Positions 34,076-40,427 of a stretch of DNA of 40,427 nucleotides are shown in pieces. The translations under genes and the position numbers were made by a program. The DNA is from Oscillatoriaceae cyanobacterium Prado104 (GTDB lineage: Bacteria; Cyanobacteriota; Cyanobacteriia; Cyanobacteriales; Microcoleaceae), in NCBI GenBank assembly GCA_025454405.1, contig JALOON010000107.1:1-40427 (forward strand), given 5' to 3'. How positions within the stretch are numbered: the first letter of the stretch is position 1; the number at the start of each line of letters is the position of its first letter. The notes below the pieces were generated by a model that saw only the letters and a program-made list of their open reading frames with translations, made no database searches and had not been told where the DNA came from.

Positions 34076-34380
34076 GAGTCAGGAGTCAACTCAAAATTCC
34101 CTCAAAACTCAAAACTCCCTCTTAAACTCAAAACTCAAAACTCAAAACTCCCGAACAACTCAAAACTCAAAACTCAAAACTCCCTCTTAAACTCAAAACT
34201 CAAAACTCAAAACTCAAAACTCCCGAACAACTCAAAACTCAAAACTCAAAACTCAAAACTCCCGAACAACTCAAAACTCAAAACTCAAAACTCCCTCTTA
34301 AACTCAAAACTCAAAACTCAAAACTCAAAACTCAAAACTCCCGAACAACTCAAAACTCAAAACTCAAAACTCCCGAGAAA
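34076..34380. repeat. Heptamer array (CTCAAAA type) with about 60-bp higher-order units
   Basis: About 300 bp of AACTCAAAACTCAAAACTC with two alternating spacers, CTCCCTCTTAAA and CTCCCGAACAA, giving higher-order units of roughly 60 bp. The array ends 8 bp before the ATG at 34389, so it forms the leader of that gene and leaves no Shine-Dalgarno sequence. Confidence 0.9.
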
Positions 34381-34388
34381 CTCAAATT

Positions 34389-35633
34389 ATGGCAGTAAAA
34401 CTGATTGAAGTCGAAATTTCTGAACCGATAAATCCGATCGCGGGACTGGAAAGATACGATAAGATTCGCATTTTAGTGCGCTACCGAGGACTGCCAATAG
34501 ATTGGGCGGAAATTTACAATAACCCTTGGCAAGCGATCGTTCCTGCAGACAGAGTTCGAGTGGCAATTTTCGAGCAAGTGGGCGAGAAATTGGCTAAAGT
34601 AATTCTGGCAAAACAGTTGGGCTTGAAAACAGAACCAAACGATCCGCTACCGCCGATTAGTGTTGTCATCTGCACGCGCGATCGCACGGATTTGCTAGAA
34701 GGGGCTTTGGCGGCAATTCTTGCCGTTGACTATCCCAACCGCGAAATTATTGTTGTAGACAACGCTCCTTCCACCAACAGCACCGCTGAATTGGTCGCGC
34801 GATTACCTGTACGCTACGTCAGGGAAGAGAGGCCGGGACTCGACTGGGCGCGCAATTGTGGCATTGCAGCAGCCACCCACGAGATTGTAGCTTTTACAGA
34901 CGACGACGTGCGGCCCGATCGGGGTTGGCTGCGGGGCATTGCTGCGGGCTTTGCTAACCCGGAAATTATGGCCGTCAGCGGTTTAGTCGCGCCGGCGGAA
35001 TTGGAAACCGAGGCTCAAATTCAATATGAATTCGGCTACGGCGGAATGCTGCAATACCTCCACAGTTTTCAAGTTGACGGTACTAAACTCCCGGTAAAAA
35101 ATTTACTTTGGGCTAGCGCTTACGGCGTCGGGGCAAATATGGCATTCCGGCGGCGAGTATTTGCCGATGTTGGGACTTTCGATCCGGCTTTGGATGTGGG
35201 GACGCCGACTCGGGGGGCCGGGGATATCGAGATGTTTCACCGGATTTTAGCAAAGGGATACTCGACATTTTACGAGCCGAGAGCTTTCGTGTGGCACGTA
35301 CACCGACGCAGCGGCGAGGCTTTAAGCAAGCAATTGCAGGATAACGGGCGCGGTTTTGGGGCTTATTTGCTGACTTGCGATCGCAACCGTACCGTACCGC
35401 GCCTGGAAATTATCAAATTTGCGCTGTCTCAGTGGCTGGGCTGGTGGCTGTTGAAACGGTTGAGGTATCCCGGCTGGTTTCCCCGCAAGTTAATCCTCAG
35501 CGAATTGCTGGGGGCTTTGCAAAGTCCTTTTGCTTATTGGCAAGCGCAGTTCCAAGCCCGGCGGTTGGCTGCTTTGTCTGAGGTAGAATCGCAGGAAGCG
35601 GAAGGGCAAGTAATGGCTGGGGGTGTGCAGTGA
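34389..35633 (+). CDS. Family 2 glycosyltransferase (GT-A)
   Basis: 414 residues from ATG 34389. N-terminal extension of about 90 residues (MAVKLIEVEISEPINP ... PWQAIVPADRV), GT-A core ISVVICTRDRTDLLEGALAAIL, AFTDDDVRPDRGWL, and GAGDIEMFHRILAKGYSTFYEPRA in the place of the usual GGED block (Asp kept, Glu shifted). Layout and motifs match the glycosyltransferase at 31380. The C-terminus (LSQWLGWWLLKRLRYPGW) may touch the membrane. Its stop overlaps the GTG of the permease gene by 4 nt, so the two are translationally coupled. Confidence 0.88.
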   Translation: MAVKLIEVEISEPINPIAGLERYDKIRILVRYRGLPIDWAEIYNNPWQAIVPADRVRVAIFEQVGEKLAKVILAKQLGLKTEPNDPLPPISVVICTRDRTDLLEGALAAILAVDYPNREIIVVDNAPSTNSTAELVARLPVRYVREERPGLDWARNCGIAAATHEIVAFTDDDVRPDRGWLRGIAAGFANPEIMAVSGLVAPAELETEAQIQYEFGYGGMLQYLHSFQVDGTKLPVKNLLWASAYGVGANMAFRRRVFADVGTFDPALDVGTPTRGAGDIEMFHRILAKGYSTFYEPRAFVWHVHRRSGEALSKQLQDNGRGFGAYLLTCDRNRTVPRLEIIKFALSQWLGWWLLKRLRYPGWFPRKLILSELLGALQSPFAYWQAQFQARRLAALSEVESQEAEGQVMAGGVQ

Positions 35634-36424
35634 GAAGTGCGGGAAAGTTGGTTTACAATAATCGTAAAATTGCTCATTTTTGCGATTTGCTGCGGGAGTT
35701 GGTCGATCGAGACATGAAATTACTTTACAAGCGATCGGCCTTGGGAATTGCGTGGACTTTAATCAACCCGCTGTTGCAATTGGCTGTGTTTTCTTTTGTC
35801 TTTCGATCGGTAATTCCGGTGAATATCTCGCAGTTTTCTTCCTATGCTTTCAGCGGTTTGTTAATCTGGAATTGGTCGCAGGCGGCGCTGTTTCAAGCAA
35901 CGGGATTGATTACCTGCAACCTGGCATTAATCAGGCAACCGAATTTTCCGACTGCGATTTTACCAGTAGTTACAACTACCACCGGATTGATTCACTTTTT
36001 GCTGGCTTTGCCGGTGCTAATTATCTTTCTGGCGATCGACGGAGTTAAGCCGAGTCCGGTGCTGTTGGCGCTGCCGCTTTTAATGGTGATTCAGTTCGTT
36101 TTGACGGTAAGTTTGGCTTACCCGCTAGCTGCAATTAACGTTACTTTTCGCGACACTCAACATACTTTAGGCGTCCTGTTGCAGATGCTGTTTTACTTGA
36201 CTCCGATTTTCTACGACCTCAACAGTGTCCCAGAAAAATTTCAGTCTTTATATCAATTAAATCCGATGGTGCCGCTGATAGAAGCTTACCGGGCAATTTT
36301 GCTAAAAGGCACTCAGCCTGACTGGCTGGCACTAATAATTGTCAGCTTGGTTGTAACTGCTCTTTTGCCGATCGGACTGGGAATTTTCAGGCGACAAAGC
36401 GATCGATTTGTGGAGGAATTATAG
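35630..36424 (+). CDS. ABC-2 type polysaccharide export permease (Wzm/TagG family)
   Basis: 264 residues from GTG 35630, overlapping the upstream stop codon. Six membrane spans are expected (AWTLINPLLQLAVFSFVF, GLIHFLLALPVLIIFLAI, VLLALPLLMVIQFVLTVSLA, LIIVSLVVTALLPIGLGI). The N-terminal LVDRDMKLLYKRSALGIAW is typical of O-antigen and teichoic-acid exporters. It forms the transmembrane channel that moves a finished lipid-linked glycan across the inner membrane, paired with the ATPase encoded directly downstream (0-nt gap). Confidence 0.92.
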   Translation: MRSAGKLVYNNRKIAHFCDLLRELVDRDMKLLYKRSALGIAWTLINPLLQLAVFSFVFRSVIPVNISQFSSYAFSGLLIWNWSQAALFQATGLITCNLALIRQPNFPTAILPVVTTTTGLIHFLLALPVLIIFLAIDGVKPSPVLLALPLLMVIQFVLTVSLAYPLAAINVTFRDTQHTLGVLLQMLFYLTPIFYDLNSVPEKFQSLYQLNPMVPLIEAYRAILLKGTQPDWLALIIVSLVVTALLPIGLGIFRRQSDRFVEEL

Positions 36425-38497
36425 ATGGGTCAAGCGATTGTAGTTAAAGGTTTGGGAAAGCGTTTTAACCGCTACAGTGCCGATCGACCCCTGACAATTA
36501 TGGAGGCTGCTTTGTGGGGTTGGTGGCGCATGAAACCGCAGGCGCGTTTTTGGGCGCTGCGCGATGTGAGTTTTACGGTTGCGCCGGGGGAAATGTTGGG
36601 AATTCTCGGCAAGAATGGCGCGGGAAAATCGACGCTGTTGCAACTTGTCGGCGGCATCGGTCGCGCTGAAGAAGGTACGATTAAAGTTAACGGCAGAGTT
36701 GGCGGTTTGTTGGATTTGGGTGCGGGTTTTCATGGGGATTTAACCGGCCGGGAAAATGTGTTTGTCGGTGCGGTAGTTGCGGGTTTGACTCGCCGGGAAG
36801 CCGCGCGCCGATTTAAGGATATTGTGGAATTTGCTGAGTTGGAACAATTTATCGATAGCCCGCTGCGCACTTACAGTACGGGGATGCGAATGCGGTTGGC
36901 TTTTTCCGTGGCAATTCATACCGATCCGGATGTGTTGTTAATTGATGAATATTTGTCGGTGGGAGATGTCGCTTTTCAAACTAAATGTTTGAAAAAGATT
37001 GAAGAATTTAAAAATCAAGGTTGCGCGATTGTTTTAATTTCTCACAGCGCGACTCAAATTCAAAAAACTTGCGATCGCGCTTTGTGGCTGCGGGAAGGTA
37101 AAGTAGTAGCTTGCGGAGATACCGAAGTTGTAGTCGGCCAGTATTTATCGGAAATGCGATCGGAAACTGAAAAACGCACTCCGATGCGCCCGCCAGAAAT
37201 GACGAGTACGGGTACTCAACTGCGGGTAAATGAAAACCGTTTCGGTTCTTTGGAAGTAGAAATCACGGATGTTAAAGTATTTCCTGATGAGGAAATCGAC
37301 AGTGGCGATCCGGTAACTGTGGAAATTCATTACGAATCGCCGAAGGCAATTTCTGGCGCAATTTTTGGAGTGACGATCGGCAGGGAAGACGGTCAAAATT
37401 GTTTCGATGCTAACACTAATAACACGGGTCGTCTGCTGCCGATCGCGGCAGGAAAAGGCAAAATTAAGCTGCATTTAGACAGGCTGGATTTGGGCAACGG
37501 ACAGTATTATATAAACGCTGGAATTTACGAAAAAAGTTGGGCTTACGCCTACGATTATCACTGGCAGGTTTACCCGCTGTACGTGCGATCGACTGTCCAT
37601 CAAAAGACGATTCTTTGCCCGCCCTACCGCTGGGAATTTGATGGTAAAATGCAGGTTTTAGATGAACAGGAAAAAGTAGAAAAAATTCACGCTTTGAATA
37701 AAAACAATCCCAGTTATGCGAAGATTTCGACACAGTTGAAAACTAAAAACAAACCAGACTTTTTGCTGGTTGGCGCTCAAAAATGCAGCGCAGATGCTTT
37801 ATACGGTTATTTAGCAAATCACTTGCAAATTATTAAAGAAGGTGGCAGGGAAACTCACTTTTTTGACCTGAATTTCGATCGCGGGATGGAGTGGTACAAC
37901 AAGCAGTTGATGCGGAGTGTGGCGGGCGACAAGGTGCTGCTGTGGGAGATGACTCCTTACTATATTTACCATCCTTTGGCACCGGAGCGGGTTTATAAAT
38001 GTTGCCCGGATGTTAAACTAATTGTGATGCTGCGAAATCCGGTGCAAAGAGCTTGGCTTCACTATAATTTAGAAGTGGCGATCGGCTGTGAAAAGCTGGA
38101 TTTTGAAAAGGCGATAGCTTCTGAGTCCGATCGACTCAAAGGTGAAGTGGAAAAAATGCTATCGGACGAAGGTTATTACAGTTTCAATCACCAACATTAT
38201 TCTTATCTATCTCGCGGCATCTATGTCGATCAAATAAAGAATTGGCTCGATTATTTCCCGAGGGAACATTTGCTGATTTTGAAAAGCGAAGATTTTCAAG
38301 CCAATCCGGGGAAAGTATTTTCTCGGGTTTTGGATTTCTTGGATATTGACGCTGGTGCTGTGAGAGAATACGAACTTAACAAAGTTGAGGATTACAGCAA
38401 TATGCCGCGGGCGATCGAGCAAGAGTTGCAAAGTTATTTTGAACCTTACAATCGAGAACTCTCGGATTTGTTGCAGGAAGATTTTAGTTGGGGTTAA
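36425..38497 (+). CDS. Wzt-like ABC ATPase fused to a C-terminal sulfotransferase
   Basis: 690 residues, ATG 36425, GGAGG 8 nt upstream. Residues 1-240: ATPase with Walker A GKNGAGKST (62-70), signature YSTGMRMRLAF (150-160), Walker B VLLIDEYLSVGD. Residues 255-400: Wzt-type C-terminal beta-sandwich that in relatives recognises the end of the exported glycan. Residues 443-690: sulfotransferase domain (FLLVGAQKCSADALYGYL in the PAPS 5'-phosphosulfate loop, MLRNPVQRAWLHYNLE in the 3'-phosphate block, FPREHLLILKSEDF). The PSB loop is atypical (KCSAD in place of KxGTT), so activity is not certain. Wzt proteins are usually about 400-450 residues; the extra sulfotransferase points to sulfation coupled to export. 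Immediately follows the permease. Confidence 0.88.
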   Translation: MGQAIVVKGLGKRFNRYSADRPLTIMEAALWGWWRMKPQARFWALRDVSFTVAPGEMLGILGKNGAGKSTLLQLVGGIGRAEEGTIKVNGRVGGLLDLGAGFHGDLTGRENVFVGAVVAGLTRREAARRFKDIVEFAELEQFIDSPLRTYSTGMRMRLAFSVAIHTDPDVLLIDEYLSVGDVAFQTKCLKKIEEFKNQGCAIVLISHSATQIQKTCDRALWLREGKVVACGDTEVVVGQYLSEMRSETEKRTPMRPPEMTSTGTQLRVNENRFGSLEVEITDVKVFPDEEIDSGDPVTVEIHYESPKAISGAIFGVTIGREDGQNCFDANTNNTGRLLPIAAGKGKIKLHLDRLDLGNGQYYINAGIYEKSWAYAYDYHWQVYPLYVRSTVHQKTILCPPYRWEFDGKMQVLDEQEKVEKIHALNKNNPSYAKISTQLKTKNKPDFLLVGAQKCSADALYGYLANHLQIIKEGGRETHFFDLNFDRGMEWYNKQLMRSVAGDKVLLWEMTPYYIYHPLAPERVYKCCPDVKLIVMLRNPVQRAWLHYNLEVAIGCEKLDFEKAIASESDRLKGEVEKMLSDEGYYSFNHQHYSYLSRGIYVDQIKNWLDYFPREHLLILKSEDFQANPGKVFSRVLDFLDIDAGAVREYELNKVEDYSNMPRAIEQELQSYFEPYNRELSDLLQEDFSWG

Positions 38498-38511
38498 GGG
38501 AAGAGTTGTTT

Positions 38512-38645
38512 ACCGCAGAGGGCGCAGAGGGCGCAGAGAGGAAAAGTTAACGAGGAAAAGTTAAAAGAGATGCCGAGCAACAATGTATAATTCGATCGGC
38601 TCTCTCTATTCTCTCTCTCTCTCTGTTCTCTGTGTTCTCTGCGGT
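38512..38645. repeat. Inverted repeat of the CGCAGAGGG type
   Basis: ACCGCAGAG (38512-38520) and CTCTGCGGT (38637-38645) are exact complements. Inside are tandem GGCGCAGAG units on the left and CTCTCT/TTCTCTGTG on the right, which can pair loosely. It lies between two co-directional genes and could attenuate transcription. Confidence 0.75.
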
Positions 38646-38664
38646 TCATTCATATCAGATCGAA

Positions 38665-40427
38665 ATGCAACGCATATTTTTAGTTGGTTGTCCGAGAAGC
38701 GGTACGACAATTCTGCAAAGTTTGTTAGCCGCCCATCCCGAGGTTATTTCTTTCCCTGAGTCGAAGTTTTTTCACTATTTATTATACGATAAGTTTGCGG
38801 AAAAGTTGCCCGACAGGCTGGAAGTTTTTTTTAAAGATGAGATTAAGCGACCTGAGTTTTTAGAAAGTTTCGATCGCGCCCAAAACACCGAAACTCAAGC
38901 TAGTTGGTTTGTCGGAGTTTTAGATAGTTTGGCTGCAGAACAAAACAAAAGTATTTGGCTGGAAAAAACGCCGGAACACATTTATTTTATTGAAGATATC
39001 GAGCGCTTTTTGCCGGATGTTAAGTTTATCCATATTTTGCGCAACGGCATGGATGCTGTAGCTTCTATGTATGAGGCTACTCGGAGTTTTCACGATTTGT
39101 GGGGCGGTGTTTGGGATTTAGATCGCTGCATCGAACGGTGGGTATATGCGATGTTAACTAGCCACAAGTATGTTGAGAAGTCCAACCATATTTTAGTCAA
39201 GTACGAACAGCTTTTAGATGATAAAGTTAAAGTATTGGCAGAAATCTGCAAGTTTATTGGCATTGAGTATGACGCTGCCATGCTCGACAATTATAAAAAG
39301 CAAGCAGCGAATTTGAGTTTGAATTTACCTTGGCATCAAGGAATTGAAAGAGATATTGCCAGCACTAAGTCTCATAAATACCATCGGCTTTTTAATCAAA
39401 ATGAAATTGCTGGCATTTTAGATAAGATTGGGTGGGTAAACCAGCAAATTGCCTGGAAATCTGAGGTGGAAGTCACGCAAGCAATTTCGGATATTTGCAG
39501 TGTGCCGCCAACTTTCGATCGCCTGTGCTGTACCGTTAAATTAGAAGGTATCGAACTTGGCATCGTTGAATTGCCCATCTGTGACGGTACGGTAAGTGCT
39601 TGGGTTTTGGAAGATGCGATCGCGGCTAAGTTTGCTTGGTCAATTCTCGATCGATTCTTTCAACAGTATTGCAAAAATTCGCAATTTGAATGGGCGCTAT
39701 TTTTACAGGAACTCTGGAACCGCCCTCAGTGGAATTCGGATTGTTTTTACAGCCCCAAAACACCGGATAAAGCACCAACAGTTAGGATAGAAAAAGATTT
39801 TATTGCTGTAGAAATTAGCCAAGAACTTGCCAATCTCCAAGTTGCTGCGGCGGAAATTGACCTGCTGGTAAAAGTGGGCGGTGTGGCAATCGGAATTCTC
39901 ACTGTTCCAGCGGAAAATAATTTTATTTCAGCTCAAAAATTGCGATCGACGGCAAATTTGCCCGACTGGTTGAATGCACCCGGTTCTGGGGGCATTTATC
40001 CCCTCAATGCAGCGATTTTTGGCAGGCGATCGGGTGCAATGGGAACGAGTGTCAGTCGCCGTGCCTGTCTCCCGGCGGCGGCACTGCGGGAAATCGCCTC
40101 AGCAGTGGCGGTAGCGGGGGAAGCGACAATTCAACTACCCCGAGAAAATGAGTTGCTGCAGCAGGTAATTTATGCACCGGAAATCATGTGGCAAAAATTT
40201 CCAGAACGTGAAGTTTCTCAGGTGGTTAAGTTCAAACTTTTTGCAGGTAATACTGTTACTGAAAAATTACCAATTCTTGCCTACCGCTGCATTTCTTCCA
40301 AGATGGTAAATGCAATTACAACCCAGGCTTTTGAACAGCAGCTACAATATCTCAAAAAGCAAGGTTATTACAGTGCGAGTTGGTCGGATTGGCAAAGGGC
40401 GAAACGCGATCGAACTCCTTTGCCCGG
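38665..40427 (+). CDS. Sulfotransferase followed by a probable polysaccharide deacetylase domain (partial)
   Basis: Open from ATG 38665 to the right edge (587 codons, no stop). Residues 1 to about 270: sulfotransferase with an intact PAPS loop VGCPRSGTTILQSLL (7-21), 3'-phosphate motif ILRNGMDAVASM and WLEKTPEH. Then come two related segments (KLEGIELGIVELPICDG, LLVKVGGVAIGILTVPAEN) of a repeated module I do not recognise by name. From about 535, LPILAYRCISSKM, FEQQLQYLKKQGYYSASWSDWQRAK resembles the opening of NodB-type polysaccharide deacetylases, which usually continue with a TFDDG metal site beyond the window. This suggests one protein that both sulfates and deacetylates a glycan. No ribosome site is evident at 38665. 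Confidence 0.8.
   Translation, partial: MQRIFLVGCPRSGTTILQSLLAAHPEVISFPESKFFHYLLYDKFAEKLPDRLEVFFKDEIKRPEFLESFDRAQNTETQASWFVGVLDSLAAEQNKSIWLEKTPEHIYFIEDIERFLPDVKFIHILRNGMDAVASMYEATRSFHDLWGGVWDLDRCIERWVYAMLTSHKYVEKSNHILVKYEQLLDDKVKVLAEICKFIGIEYDAAMLDNYKKQAANLSLNLPWHQGIERDIASTKSHKYHRLFNQNEIAGILDKIGWVNQQIAWKSEVEVTQAISDICSVPPTFDRLCCTVKLEGIELGIVELPICDGTVSAWVLEDAIAAKFAWSILDRFFQQYCKNSQFEWALFLQELWNRPQWNSDCFYSPKTPDKAPTVRIEKDFIAVEISQELANLQVAAAEIDLLVKVGGVAIGILTVPAENNFISAQKLRSTANLPDWLNAPGSGGIYPLNAAIFGRRSGAMGTSVSRRACLPAAALREIASAVAVAGEATIQLPRENELLQQVIYAPEIMWQKFPEREVSQVVKFKLFAGNTVTEKLPILAYRCISSKMVNAITTQAFEQQLQYLKKQGYYSASWSDWQRAKRDRTPLP

Noticed and set aside
34076..34380. Array looks like a CRISPR at first sight
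   Set aside because: Units are heptamers with no unique spacers and no cas genes are nearby.

Overview
The window is cyanobacterial, most likely from a large-genome filamentous Oscillatoriales-type organism (Microcoleus/Oscillatoria-like). The reasons are the density of HIP1 octamers (GCGATCGC and CGATCG cores) in genes and spacers, the tandem heptamer repeats in spacers, the Pkn-type kinases, the RTX and FG-GAP proteins, the REC-histidine kinase-cyclase hybrid and the TnpB elements. The genus is an inference; the phylum is well supported.

Layout. (1) 1-7.7 kb, all minus strand: an FG-GAP/Calx-beta-like/RTX surface protein that runs off the left edge and is split by a one-base frameshift, a small secreted TPR protein, and an 895-residue RTX protein with a long Pro-Thr linker. 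Each is preceded by the same promoter architecture: TTGACT, a 17-nt spacer and TATTAT or AATTAT, with TATGAA/C direct repeats just upstream. This looks like a small regulon. (2) 7.8-13.2 kb: two Ser/Thr kinases (one with a vMAP-N-like HTH, one receptor-like with a membrane span and a ligand-binding domain), an acyltransferase and a clan AA aspartic protease. (3) 13.2-23.4 kb: a tnpB pseudogene carrying a 92-bp MITE, a REC-GAF-histidine kinase-REC-cyclase hybrid split by a frameshift, a tnpB 5' fragment in frame with a GNAT acetyltransferase, a tandem SagB-type oxidoreductase, an almost intact TnpB whose zinc finger lacks one Cys, and a pentapeptide-repeat protein. (4) 23.5-26.2 kb: divergent cell-wall genes, a membrane-anchored class A beta-lactamase-like protein and a DUF1460 amidase-like protein. 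(5) 26.2-29.9 kb, minus strand: a long imperfect hairpin, a NYN-domain RNase, a four-hairpin repeat, RNase III and a retron-clade reverse transcriptase with an N-terminal coiled coil. (6) 30.3-30.9 kb: a candidate structured ncRNA with its own promoter and terminator, then a 97-residue protein of unknown function. (7) 31.4-40.4 kb, plus strand: a surface-polysaccharide locus with three GT2 glycosyltransferases, a Wzm-type permease, a Wzt-type ATPase fused to a sulfotransferase, and a sulfotransferase that continues into what looks like the start of a polysaccharide deacetylase and leaves the right edge.

How it fits together: region 7 reads as assembly, ABC export and sulfation of an extracellular glycan. 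Region 1 supplies calcium-binding surface proteins with shared control. The strongest leads for something undescribed are the reverse transcriptase-RNase III-NYN group with its hairpins (no msr-msd is visible in the usual place), the triplicated promoter/operator, the Wzt-sulfotransferase fusion and the unassigned ncRNA. Tandem heptamer arrays fill many spacers and bracket one glycosyltransferase gene in inverted orientation.
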